Position numbers and translations under genes: made by a program. Source: Trichoplax sp. H2 (taxonomy: Eukaryota > Placozoa > Uniplacotomia > Trichoplacea). From it: a DNA stretch of 64,000 bases. Shown here piece after piece: positions 1 to 12,986 of the stretch. The stretch is from NCBI GenBank assembly GCA_003344405.1, contig NOWV01000147.1, forward strand, positions 124,001-188,000, written 5' to 3'. Numbering within the stretch: position 1 is the stretch's first letter; each line of letters opens with the position of its first letter. The notes beneath the pieces were generated by a model. That model saw nothing but the letters and a program-made list of their open reading frames with translations. It did not search any database and had not been told where the DNA came from.

Positions 1-224
1 TTGAATTTAACGATTTTCCTTGATGATATTCTCTATAATAGGTATCACAAGAATCGTCATCATTTTGATATCTCTACTTGAATAATTTGATAAAAATTAA
101 ATTGGATTTTTATTTTTTATCCAAATACGATTCCAATTATAATTGAATATTTGGGCAATATTCTCTTGCTACGTTAATAAAGGTTTACAACTTTACGAGC
201 AGAAGAAAGAGACTTGAATAGAAA
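1..224. other. Intergenic/5' flank
   Basis: AT-rich sequence with no open frame of note. It runs up to an ATG at 225 that opens a signal-peptide exon, so it probably holds the promoter and 5' leader of the receptor gene. No clear TATA box or other motif was recognised. Confidence 0.4.
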
Positions 225-585
225 ATGGCCGCCAACAAACACTTCAATTTATTATTCTTTTGCATAACCATACTCTTAATTTCGGATTCTTTGTCGACAA
301 ATAAAATAAGAGTATCTATTTCTGAAGGTAAAGGATGTTTTTCCCTGCACTGTTTCTAACAATTAGAATTCAGTGATTTTATTTTGATGTCTTGCGTTGA
401 TTAAAATATTCACTGTAGTACAGAATTGAGCAATATTTGCAGAAGTTCCTGGTAATACGAAATTTGCTGCATTTTCATACGCTTTTTATTGACTATTTGT
501 AATAGATGGTAATCGCAACATCATTTTTTCTTGTCACTCCTATCCTAAAGAAAGCATTGCGCTTAAAGATGCGCGTCTACAGTAG
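225..585 (+). CDS. Signal-peptide exon(s) of the SMB/7TM receptor gene, ending in an in-frame TAG
   Basis: The ATG at 225 opens a frame whose first ~25 residues are a classic secretory signal (a basic start, then a hydrophobic core LLFFCITILLIS). The exon ends at 327 on a good donor (GAAG|GTAAAG), phase 1. An AG at 504-505 gives a phase-matched exon from 506. This exon reads 26 codons in the same frame as the long receptor frame downstream and then meets TAG at 583-585, directly before the receptor ATG at 586. A 9-base phase-neutral microexon at 443-451 is also possible. Because the phase and frame match the 755-codon frame, I infer these exons belong to the receptor and supply its missing signal peptide. 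The TAG is either a real nonsense allele, a sequencing error, or a sign that the true splice junction differs. There are no transcript data to decide. Confidence 0.5.
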
Positions 586-2853
586 ATGTTAGGAGAATTT
601 AAATCTCTCATTTCTAATATTTTAGATCCTGACTTCGTTCCAGACCGGAGCCAGTTGGGCAAAAGAACAGTTGTAACGGAAATGATCCAAAAACGATCAT
701 CGCGACGTCCATGCAGATCAATAGACACAATATTGTCCTGCTCTAATGACGATCAGGATACAAAGGCATTTCCTGGTCTATGTCATTGCGATTCAGAATG
801 TATTCTATATGGAGATTGCTGTATGAATTATAAAAATCCTTGTCCAAAGACCAATGTAAGTCTTGTGACTACGACAAATCGGTCTTGCAAAAAAGTTCAG
901 ATGACAAATTGGATAAAGCAACGATTGCCAGCTAGACAGAATAAAACGTTGGTTAGTTTATATAACTATCGTTGTCTAAAAGGCTCTTTGGTCGTTACAA
1001 AATGCCCTTCGCATTGGAGCGATAGTTACTATCGCAATAAATGTGAGAATATATCAGATACATTCAACTTTTATAGTCATGTACCTGTTGTCCATAATAC
1101 AACCAATATCGCCTATAGAAACATTTACTGTGCTCTTTGCCATCGAGTTAATGTAACAAATTTACAAGATATCCGCTTTTGGAGCATTGCTATAAAATGT
1201 AATTTATCGGAAAATGCTATTGAGTTTTGGAGTTTACAGAGTGATGGTCTATGGAAATATTGTTCATTGATATCGTTGATTAATTATAATGATACGACAT
1301 CGGCTCCGCGTAGAAAGTGTCGTCTAGAAATGGGTAATGAAATGATCTCTACATGTTTATCTGATCCAAAATCTCTGAAGATGAATCAAAGTTTTTTTCA
1401 AGCAATTCGAGACGGCTGCCAAAGTTATATCGCACCAATCGTTTCTGGCGGACAATTATACCACAATCCGTTTTGTTTAATGTGTAGTACAACAGCTATC
1501 CATCTTAATGTTAGTTGTCTGATTAGATCACCGCTTCCACCTCAAATGGGTACTCTTGCATTCGGGGAAGGCTTCATAACAGATCTGGCAAATCCCGTGT
1601 ACTATGACCTACATTATAATCCACTCACGAGCACGATTACTTATCGAAAGTTTAGAGGCAATATGAAAGACAGTTTTACGCTTACAATATTGCTCTTTTG
1701 TGAAGTAGGAATGTTGTATAATCCTTGGACAAACCAATGCCAAAATGTGTTCCCAAAACCTATCGCTATATTATTGCATCAAGAGAATAAGACTGATCCA
1801 TACAAAAATTCAACCAATAATAATAGTAGTAATTTTGAAAACACTATGCAAAATCGAACTTGTCATCTTACCTATGGAAATGCAAATACTACTGCTTATT
1901 TCAACGCTACTCATGTTGTTTTTCTACCTACCAATAAGACTTTCTTAGCTGCAAGATTACCAAATCACAATAACCATTTTTCCTTTTATAACTGTACTAC
2001 CAATAGCAGTAGTGCGTTAGTCAATCAGACGTTAAGCACTGTTGTCTTATCCTCAGCTTTATATTATTCACCTGCTGTAATGTCTATCGTTGCATTTATG
2101 TTGCAAATTTATTTTCATTTTCACAAGAGGTTAATTTGCCGATGGTGTATAGCATGTTGGTCACTTACAGTTATGTTGTTAGAGATTTCTATCATCATTA
2201 ATCAATCGATACAGTCAACTCCATCTGCAATATCCTCGATCGATTGCGATATACTATTAGCCGTCCATCACTTTCTTGAACTTTCCACATGTCTTTGGAC
2301 TGTTGCGATAAGTAAGGATGTCTATTACCGCAGTCGTCATGATGATTTTTTACATCATTCATCCTTTCCTTGCAATATATTTTGCTTCTCCCTTATGGCT
2401 TGGCTATTGCCTGGTGCAGCGGTTGGATGTTTCATAACTATCAATAAATATAGTTTAGGACTAACGTATGGTAACCATACTCATTGCCAGTTCCAAGACG
2501 CTACCATTCTGGTATGGTATTCTTGCGTACCCTATTGCATCCTTGCAAGTGTCTGCCTTTTAATCTATATCGCGGCATTGCTATCAAGAGTGCAACATCG
2601 TCGTCAAAGCAATAAGAATGATCGTCGCCTCAATGATGATTCTACGCGTAGGTACACGACCGATCAAGATCAATTCAGTGAATATCAAAAAATTTTATTC
2701 TTGATGCTTATGTCCACGGTTGTTAACTCCAATCTCATTGTACGCAGTATTGCAACTATGGCCACAACTACCCTATCGTATATGCAATATATCAGCATTA
2801 GTGTTCATTTTCTTCAGGGATTGATTGTCGGTTGTGTTTCATTTGTTGTATGA
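586..2853 (+). CDS. Somatomedin-B domain plus methuselah/secretin-like 7TM receptor
   Basis: A 755-residue open frame without introns. Residues ~43-86 hold a somatomedin-B-like cysteine knot (LCHCDSECILYGDCC, then NPC). A long extracellular region with many N-glycosylation sequons and paired-cysteine motifs (CALCHRVN, CLMC) follows to about residue 480. The last ~270 residues hold seven hydrophobic segments: near LYYSPAVMSIVAFMLQ, CWSLTVMLLEISIII, the HHFLELSTCLW helix 3, MAWLLPGAAVGCF helix 4, then WYSCVPYCILASVCLLI, ILFLMLMSTVV and FLQGLIVGCVSF. Helix 3-4 and the FLQG in helix 7 resemble class B/adhesion and methuselah-type receptors. No GPS cleavage motif was seen. The protein stops right after helix 7 with no cytoplasmic tail. 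A GT inside the last codons (GTT|GTATGA) could be a donor to an unseen tail exon. It should sit in the plasma membrane; the ligand is unknown. The frame itself lacks a signal peptide, which the exon at 225 could supply. Confidence 0.85.
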   Translation: MLGEFKSLISNILDPDFVPDRSQLGKRTVVTEMIQKRSSRRPCRSIDTILSCSNDDQDTKAFPGLCHCDSECILYGDCCMNYKNPCPKTNVSLVTTTNRSCKKVQMTNWIKQRLPARQNKTLVSLYNYRCLKGSLVVTKCPSHWSDSYYRNKCENISDTFNFYSHVPVVHNTTNIAYRNIYCALCHRVNVTNLQDIRFWSIAIKCNLSENAIEFWSLQSDGLWKYCSLISLINYNDTTSAPRRKCRLEMGNEMISTCLSDPKSLKMNQSFFQAIRDGCQSYIAPIVSGGQLYHNPFCLMCSTTAIHLNVSCLIRSPLPPQMGTLAFGEGFITDLANPVYYDLHYNPLTSTITYRKFRGNMKDSFTLTILLFCEVGMLYNPWTNQCQNVFPKPIAILLHQENKTDPYKNSTNNNSSNFENTMQNRTCHLTYGNANTTAYFNATHVVFLPTNKTFLAARLPNHNNHFSFYNCTTNSSSALVNQTLSTVVLSSALYYSPAVMSIVAFMLQIYFHFHKRLICRWCIACWSLTVMLLEISIIINQSIQSTPSAISSIDCDILLAVHHFLELSTCLWTVAISKDVYYRSRHDDFLHHSSFPCNIFCFSLMAWLLPGAAVGCFITINKYSLGLTYGNHTHCQFQDATILVWYSCVPYCILASVCLLIYIAALLSRVQHRRQSNKNDRRLNDDSTRRYTTDQDQFSEYQKILFLMLMSTVVNSNLIVRSIATMATTTLSYMQYISISVHFLQGLIVGCVSFVV

Positions 2854-3189
2854 CTATTTTAGACAAGTATTTGCTTTCAACAGTTTATCATGCATGTATT
2901 GATTGAATTTCAATGTTGGTAAGTTTTCAACTGTTTCACTTAACATGGTAATCTTCTTAGGTGTTGGCCTGGTGTTAAAACATGAGCCATTAGCGTTAAT
3001 TATCTGTGGCGTAGCGCATTTCTTGAATAGCGTTCTTTCTTTGAACCTTCATTCACTTCATTAAATACTGTAAAGTGTCAACCTAGTCTATCGGATATCT
3101 GCAACATTTGATGCATGTACACTGAGCTAATGTTCTACGATAGTATGAAAGTATTTTGTTATTGGAAACAACCCTGTCCTGCCCAGTGC

Positions 3190-3255
3190 CATGGACTACA
3201 AAAAGAAATACCTATAGAGCAATTCGCTGGTAGCGTATTTCTTTGATAGTCCATG
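3190..3255. repeat. Imperfect inverted repeat
   Basis: The left arm 3190-3211 (CATGGACTAC...GAAATAC) is the near reverse complement of the right arm 3235-3255, with a 23-base spacer. It could be a small foldback element or a transcript hairpin; nothing else identifies it. Confidence 0.6.
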
Positions 3256-3528
3256 ACTGTGATGAACATTGTCTGGATCAACGCTCGATTGCAATATCGA
3301 TTGATTTTTACTGACGTCTGCTTAAATTCATATTGAGTAGTCTCATTTTAAACTTTTGCACGTTTGCATGCATCCATTTGGCTGGCCCAGAAGCCAAAGG
3401 CATTTGCGATCTACTGCACATCCATCGCTTGCTTGGCATGATTCACTTAATATCCATGATTGCTAATGATGGCTAGTCGGATCCATCTTGGCACCAATTG
3501 CGACAAGCCGTTGCGCTCATCCACAACC

Positions 3529-3570
3529 GTTATACTGTACAGTGTACAGTACACTGTACTGTACAGTAGA
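3529..3570. repeat. GTAC-centred palindrome cluster
   Basis: Overlapping TGTACAGT / ACTGTACA units form a nearly self-complementary block. The same word recurs upstream of several genes in this window (25689, 34244, 42305, 43326, 46217, 53699, 60007). Confidence 0.75.
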
Positions 3571-3648
3571 GTCGAATAAGCCACGCCTGTCCATCACTCT
3601 ACGTACTGTAGAGTATCGGGTAGTCTGTAACAACCTCGGACACGTTAC

Positions 3649-3693
3649 CGTATCGGCTCGTCGTTACAGCCTGTTACCATGTGAGCCGATACG
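3649..3693. repeat. Perfect 11-bp inverted repeat
   Basis: CGTATCGGCTC at 3649-3659 pairs with GAGCCGATACG at 3683-3693 around a 23-base loop. It is not near a gene end, so a terminator role is unlikely. Confidence 0.6.
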
Positions 3694-4200
3694 CTGACGT
3701 AAACACCAGTGTTGACCGTTGAAATTTCACTCATAAAAAGCTTGACGCTAGAGGACGCTGAAACGGATTGCAACCACCCACGTCCCAATGACGAACCACT
3801 GACGCATGTCACTCAACAACCAACTTTCTTCATCACTCCATGTCAACAACAAGTCTGCAAAGATGATTGCAGCTGATAAACTACCATGACCTAAAACTAG
3901 TACTACTGTAGTACTTGCTACCGGGATCAGCATTAATCAACAGCTCTACGACTTCTAGATACTGTACATAGATATCCTTCCATGTGTCAATGGATGTTAT
4001 TCATTGGGTGCTTGCCTGCTCATGGGCTAGCATCGCTGCATCTGTCGAAAGAAGTGTCGATGTTGATCTCCGTTGCTAAAACTTGTATGTCTATATTTCA
4101 TCTCGACAAGCTGATAAAGGCTGTGATTGATTTCTTTCAAGCTTAGCCGACAGTCCATTTTCAACAAAATGATCAATAGTATCCAGCATTTGGTAATGAT

Positions 4201-4251
4201 ATTTTACTACCTACAGCATTGCTGAAACTGCAATATTGGAGGTAGTAAAAT
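4201..4251. repeat. Perfect 12-bp inverted repeat
   Basis: ATTTTACTACCT (4201-4212) and AGGTAGTAAAAT (4240-4251) are exact reverse complements separated by 27 bases. Probably a small foldback remnant. Confidence 0.65.
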
Positions 4252-5243
4252 GTATGATGGCAAAATGCCAGAGACTAAAGATCACTCCATGACACATATC
4301 TATCTGTTATCATGCTTTTTCAACTGCAGAGAACTGAAGCAATCATTGGTGCCATCAACAATAACGCTCCATGATATACTGATATGGTACTGTACTTTAC
4401 TTGGCCTGGTGAACGCCTATATCTGCTATATACTATACAGTACTGTATGTCCATTGAGTGTATTTTATCTAGGTCCAAGGTGGGAATCTTGGACAATTTC
4501 CAGACTTGCAGTCGCGCCAAAGTACCCTACGATCTAATATGTAACAATAATCAACAGTAGTATACGGTAATACATTAGGCGAATCGGTTCATGTTCAAGA
4601 TGGCGCACAGTAGTTCCATCACTGCGATCAATATGGAAATTGATGCTATCGATGCTCGATGCTTTCTATGTAGATACAGTAGATCTTTGGCAATCATATT
4701 TCTATTTACTAATGCACACGAATCGTTATGATGTGTCAATTCTTTGCATACCTATACAGCATTGCTCATCCACTCATGATGACTGCAGTGGACTGCATCA
4801 AGACGGAATAAATTGCCTTTCTCACTTCATGGACCGACTTGCAAATGCATCAATGTTATCTAATGACCAGACAGATAAAAATAAAAAGGAAAATAATCCA
4901 TTGCTATTCAACAAGATCAGATAAGGATTCCTCCATTCAACAATTCTTTATTATCAACAACCAATCAAAGTCTTTACGCTTCTTAAGTTATCTATGTTGG
5001 AATGGCCAGCCATCACTGGTCTAGTTTTGTAGGCGTTCCATTTGGGCCGATCAGCACCGCCCCATCGACATAATCGCGCGATCAAAATACGATTGCTTTT
5101 AAATTAAAATTAACGACTATATCACCATTTCTGCGACTTGGCGTGATTACAGTAGACCGTGTATACCGAAAGCTGGAACAGACTTGGTTCTGTCAAAGTG
5201 CTGTATTTCTACAATTTCCTAGTACTGTCATTACTCTTGTTTG

Positions 5244-6193
<950 letters not shown>

Positions 6194-9100
6194 ACGATAG
6201 GAACTATAAAACAGCATCAAGCGACGACTCAACGCAGCAAGCCTAATGGTAGTCAACGTATGCTGTATTTTCTAGTTTCCCATTTTTTGCTTTTGATTTG
6301 CCTAGCGTTTAGCACTATTCATTGTCTACCTCTACAATATGATATGACTATATATATTTCTTATGCATGCTTGAAAAGAGAATTTGTTACTGTATTGCAA
6401 TGCCTATGGTTTATTCCGGTTTAAATGGTGAATTTATTGTTAATTCTTAAAATAGTAAAAAGAGGATGGCAAATTGATGCTTTTAAAATCAAACATTGAT
6501 ATGAAACAATTCGAGCATAGTGATGTACCGTGGTAGGGAGCGAAAATACGTCTTGATTCTACTATTGTATTACGTGAAAACAAATTGAAGTTTATACTCT
6601 GACAAGCGTACATAATGTTAGCCTTGGCAATTTAGTATTTCTACTAGTAAATTTCTTCAGGTAGATTTCTCAAGGTAATAGTTGATTAATTATAGTGCAT
6701 AAAGATGCAGGTATATCTTTCATCAGTAGGAAGTATATATATAGTCCTTTAATACCATTATTTGAGAAACGCATTTTTCAGAGCTTATTTATTATATTCT
6801 CAACTGAACATCCTGTTTACCCTTTGTCGATCGTGTTGTGCGTAATTCCGATTTGAAATATCAATGCATTTACTGGAAATTTATTTCAATTCAATTTTAC
6901 CTTTGCTGCAATTTTCAGTTATGTAATAAATTGAGGCTACAATGGTTAACTGCCCATATTTATATTGGAATATTAGTGCAATGATTTAGTTTTGCTTAGG
7001 TATAGAATACCTATCGATGATCATTAAATATTTCATTGAATTACTTAAATTGCGTTTTATACTAGTTGAATAATGCGACATCAAAAGCGACTACGCAGCT
7101 GGCTGCGTATGTCAAGTAGGATATCCTTTTTTAAATTGGACTCGCAAAGATTCTTTGCATCAAAAATGATCTTATCTAACTAAAATCGAAGAATACTAAC
7201 TGGATTATGTCGCAACCAAATTAATTACTTTATCAATCTAAGTATAAAAAGGCTAACCAAGCAATGATAGCAATTGATATGTGTGCTGGCTGCATAGTGA
7301 GCAGATGAATTTTCATTCAATAGTTAGTTTTCATATCGCATAGTGAAAAGCGCAATTGTCTAATGTTATATTATAGATTGGACAATGCCGCCGCATCAGT
7401 AGAATTGAATGATTTTCTAGTTCCGATTAATTGTAAATTGTTCCTGTGTTCGTCACAAATTGGCGCAATATGGCGTGAGAGACTAACGTTCAATTCTATG
7501 CTGATAGCCAAACCAATGTTCATAATGACTAGATAACGCTGTGCAATTACTTAGACTCTATGTTCAACGTGATTTATCAATTCAATACCTTGCAATAGGA
7601 GTACAAGAGGTTATTCAAGTCAGACCGACGTCTGATACAGTAAACTTGCCAAGATTAGTCATCATCCAATGTTTGCGAAAGATCCCTAATTAACTTCATT
7701 ACTAGTGGCTGTTAACTACTGTATGCGTATATCCGTTTACACGAGCCTGCTATACGATGCCATTCTGTACAACATTTGACACAGAATTTCAATCTAATTT
7801 ATAGCCTAATATTAGAATAATACGCATAAAAAGCGAAACGACGACAAAACCTTCTATAGAGTAACGCACATTGCTCTACGAAGAATTACGCCAAGCTCAA
7901 TCATAAGTACTATCGATTTATTGCATTACAAAGTATAATAATTGGATCTTGTAATTCGTGTGATACCTTTTCTGTTGGGTAAGCGAACGACGAATAAAAA
8001 AGTGATTATTATTATTATTCTCAATTATAAATTATACGTTTAGATATTGGCCGTAGAACACACACACACACACATCTAGTCTATCGTAGTCGACTAGCCT
8101 AAATGTCTTGTTAATCAGTAAGGCATATTGGCAACGGCAGCTGCTAGACTACTATATTTTACTAAAATGACAACTTCCTTTGAAAATAATAATAATATTA
8201 ATTAATAGACATCCACAAATTGTATGGTCACTTGGTCAGGACTAAGCCTTTTTAGCCATCTCTTTCTGCCAAATACAACAGATTACTCCACCTAGAATAA
8301 CATTCTTTTACGTAGATATCATTTTCACCCACAAAAGTACATCAATTTTAATCATAAAAAAGATTATCATAAGAATTCCTTGGTATACTGTAGTCTAGGG
8401 TATTTTCACATATTCCAACGGAATAGATAGACTGTCTTACAATCCTTGAAATTTTATTTTAGCAAATGAATAAAAATTACCTACCTTGTTAATCGTTGTC
8501 GGTAAAGCAAGACATTTAATCAGTAACAGTACTGACAATTCAATCTATGATTAAAATTCCGACATTAAATGATCAAATGAAATCAGAATAAAAATATATA
8601 TTCCTGTATTATTCTACTTAAGCAAGCATGTGTATCCAATTAATAAAGAAGAATAACTGGTAGTCTCATTCTTAGGCTATCCAATTAAACAATTATTAAT
8701 TATTGGCGTAACTAGTTATCACCTTACTAAATTTAAATATAACCAGCTTGATTCAGTTTTTTCGAAAAAATTGCCATCAGGGTACCTATGAAATTAATAT
8801 CATAGACTATCAGCATCTTCTGTATGCTGGATATTATTAAATAGGGTGTAGAATTTCGTATAGGTAATATACTCCATTATGACAATGTTATAATATAATC
8901 CATTCTAAATATTAAATTCATATTATCAATTGGGACTGTCTTAAATTTATCGATCGAAATAAATTGTCATCAATGATGTGGCACCGCTCAAGATTGAATG
9001 GCCTCAACGGATACAGTACTATCTTGTCTAAGAAAATTAATTAAGATTCCATTAGACGTGTCTATATTTAATGATTGCATTTTCATCCTGGTGTCTACTC

Positions 9101-12100
9101 TAAAACAAAAGTTAAAATAGTCCTGAAAATGTCCCACACGTCGAATACGGATGAAATCATGACTTTAATTCAACATATCTCAAGCAAAGCTTTCATAATT
9201 TTGATGGTAACTATGCATTAATTGAAAGATAGAATAATATCACCTTATCATTACTGTATCGTTATTCCATATTATGTATATGGAGAATTAATTGAACGGT
9301 GGGTCTTGCATTCTTTAAAGAATAAAAATTAAATACGCAAATTACCATTATGGACTTCGATATTGTCAAGGGATACCGACGTCATTAGGATGTTATGGTA
9401 TTATCAATAACTTAAATTTCCTTCTATAATTTGTAATTTAATTTTTCAATTAAATATCAATAAAATAGTTGACACTCTTTCATGTTAAGAATACTTTATT
9501 TATTATTGAGGACATTTTTTTATATCATTGCTGGCTGGCTAGAGAGGGAACTATCACGAACTAGCGGTTACGCAAATGGTCGGCAGATTGAGCATAATTC
9601 AAAGAATAAAAATACAATTAGATTATTTCTTATCGTAAATTGACTCCATTTCTCTATCGCGGAGATAGAAAGCATTTTAAACATTAACCAATTGGCATAG
9701 GTATCGATCTCTTTGCAAATAATGCAAACTATCATCAGTGATACTCAATTTTAGTTTATACTCGTATACTAATAGATAGTTATAAATCATACGTGGATTA
9801 AAATGCATACAATCTTCATCTATCACCATCATTAATTCATACGATAAAAATATAGCGTCAGAAAAGCAATATAATAGTAATTTTAATTCAATTTTATCAT
9901 GATTGATGATATCGTTATCCTATATGATAGGAGAAATGAAAAAGACTGTACGTTGATTTATAGGCTATAAAAAAATTGTCATGGTTAATTATCGTCAGTA
10001 GATTAAATATCCAACTTTAATTGTTATATCATCATTGTATAGATTGTCTTAAGACAAGGACAAGTAGGAATGCAATATGACGTCAAATATCAAGTGACAA
10101 AAGTAAAAGAACGATAAATGGTCAATTTTAGTATGAAGGTTGAGTTTGATTTAAAATTTGGGGGGATATCTCAATATCATGCCTATCGATATGGACCTAA
10201 ACCTCTATTCAAGCATAGCTAGTTATTCTACGAGTATGGATAGGTCTACTTTTAGTGTAATTACTATCATGAAGATGAAAACTGATAAGTAACGAAAACA
10301 ATTAATCATCATCTTGACAATTTTAAAACTATAGTATTGGAATTGACATCATTCAACCGGATGTCTTGGCCGAAGGTAACCGGAATTATTGGGTATTGAT
10401 TCGATTAAATAGATTTGCTTTTCAATCTGTCATTGATTTGATTAATTTAAACAAAATAAAAAAAAATGATTGCTATATCAATATTAGCTCTGGGTAATAA
10501 CAAAAGCATAGAAGAATAAAAGTGGATTCCTTTCTCAAAACATTCAATTTAAATTACTAGGTAAATCCTATTCATTATTCAAACCCATTTATTTCTCACC
10601 TTTTCAATTGGCCATCCATTATGAGTAAAATAGATGATTTGTCTTGTATCATCACAAGTTTAAATTATGCTACAAAAAAAAATGGAAAAACCATTGCCGA
10701 TGATCACGTATACCATTTATTTTATTTATTTTTATTATTTCAATGCAGCGAATTAAAAGGCAAAATGCATGTGAAGAAAAAACTCAGCACAACATTTTCT
10801 GGTACTTACCGGAGAAAACTTAATTATGACTGATCGCATGGCAGACGGTATGAAATATCGTCGGTTTCGTAGACTATACTAAAATCAATGTTGTTATAAT
10901 AAATGACGAGAATACCTAATGTTAGGGTATTTTATTTCTTACAAGTTTAAAAATTCTAATGCGAAAAAAATAATATGAATTTTTTTATTGAATATTATAA
11001 CTAAACAATCGTACCAAGGTCAATTAATAAGCAAGAGTTGAAAGGCTCTCATTTGCAATCAATGGTATTTAGACTTGAATTGCGATAGGTTTAGAACGGA
11101 TAGTTTATCCATTTATAATTTCCAATAATAGTTATTCTTATTTTATTACTCTTTCTAATTATAATAGCAATAATGTTTTTTTAGAACAAAAATAATCATT
11201 TCAAAATAATATTGAAAGAATTAAAATTAATCAGTAAAAATAATGATAACAAAAAATAGTGATGGCGTTTTTACATCTCCAGTAGCTTCTTCCCCTTCAT
11301 CTGCCTTCATCGATGAGCTATTTTTTACCTTGACTAATTTACAATTTCAAGTAGCATTACAATTTTTTTCTATTATATACTTTAACAACGATAGCGAACA
11401 TAAGACTGCTAGATAGAAAATAAATAAATATATTCATGTTAATTAATCGAAAGTAAATGAAGTAGCATTACATTAAATTAATACTGAAAGTAATTGCATA
11501 CATTTTAATCTATTTACAAGTTACTATCAAATAAGAATAATTATATCATCGGTAGATTGCTTTACAACTTGATAAGATTGTAAATCTATCAGGCTTTAAT
11601 AATCAATTAATTAATTAATAATTCAAGTCATGATCATTTAATCTTCAATCTTTTAAGCTATTTTTTTTCTTATGTTAGCAACGATAGTACTGGAATGATA
11701 AATTATCTGACTAACCATCAGAAATTGCTTATCCACAACTATTGGTTTTATTATCATCAATTATTTTCGAATACTATGGACTAGTTTTACCCATCTTTTA
11801 GATCAGTGCTTTACCTTACTCGATAAATGACAGCAACACCCAGTTATCGTATTATCAATTCGTAGGCGAACGGCCTATACAATGCAGGAAATGCAATGAT
11901 TGCCATTGATTAACTTACTCTCCATATATGAAGTACAGTTAAGCGGTCAGATGGAATAAACGATAGAAGGCGAGAAAGAATAAATGAAAATATAGAATTA
12001 AAAAAAATATTAAAGATAAAAAAAATTAACAAATTAAATTGGATAACAAAAATTGATTTATCAATAGTGATAAAATACTAATTTTTATTTTTTTATTTTT

Positions 12101-12986
12101 TCTATCAACATGTAAATCAATATAAAAAATAATTATAATCAATCTTCATCTTCGTCCTGTAACCGATTTCAACATGGGTACATCCCTTTCAACTGGACTA
12201 ATGTGAAAAGTAGCCAACGTCAAATGATTGTGAACACATCATATCATCAAATAACGTATAGGATTTTTATTTCCTCTCTTCCCTTTTTTCATCATTGAAT
12301 AACAATTAAAAAATATCAATAGCATAGCATTGATTCTTGGTCACGCTTTCAACACGGTAAACAGGAAATAAAGTACTCATTTGAATAAGAATTTTAAAGT
12401 CAGACAGTAAGAAGTAAAAAATAAAGATTGTACATCCATCACTGCTTCCATCTCCAAGCTATACATTAACCTGCAGTCATCTTAACAATAGTAGCTTTAT
12501 TGATCGTCCATCAATCCATTTTTCTAATTTACGCCATGGAAATTGTTTGTTCAATGCAGAGAAATGATCTTCATATAAGAATGATCGCCATCTACACGAT
12601 ATATTAATAGCGATAAGAAATTGATTGAAAGAGGTTGTTTCCTGAATTTTTTTCTCCTATTTATATTTAGATCAAGAAGCTATCGGTAATTGATTCATGA
12701 TTGCTTTAAATACGATCTATTTGCAATTTGATGATTACTTTTTCCACCTAGGTTATTTATTGATGATTACTTATTATTATTATTTACGCCTGCAATTAAG
12801 GTATATCAAGCCTGAAGTATTGGAATTTGAATTGTTACTTCTACTCCGGTTGACTTAGATCTTTGGTACTCTTTTAATTAATCCTCATCTCGTTGTGTAA
12901 TTGAAATTACAGTAGGCGATATAGACTTCAGATTAATTTCTCTTATCCACCAGATCTAAATCAACTAGTAAAATCCAATACAAGTT
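6194..12986. other. AT-rich gene-free stretch upstream of the zinc finger gene
   Basis: Nearly 6.8 kb with no supportable exon on either strand; open frames are all short and lack domains. It includes a short CA microsatellite near 8059-8072 and many AT runs. Together with the 11 kb on the other side, it isolates the zinc finger gene, a layout often seen for regulatory transcription factor loci. No specific enhancer could be pointed to. Confidence 0.5.

Larger units (their letters stand above)
2854..5243. other. Intergenic spacer rich in foldback sequences
   Basis: About 2.4 kb with no convincing gene. The region is less AT-rich than the surrounding DNA and carries several inverted repeats (3190-3255, 3649-3693, 4201-4251) and a GTAC palindrome cluster (3529-3570). 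Short open frames here show no domain or splice support. The right end should contain the ZCCHC24 promoter. Confidence 0.5.

Noticed and set aside
4250-4537. 95-codon plus-strand frame beginning at an ATG
   Set aside because: Lies in the foldback-rich spacer, begins inside an inverted repeat, has no domain, and a similar-length frame exists on the other strand.
10621-10833. 70-codon frame in the AT-rich gene-free region
   Set aside because: Composition is driven by AAA/TTT runs; no motif, splice pattern or neighbour supports it.
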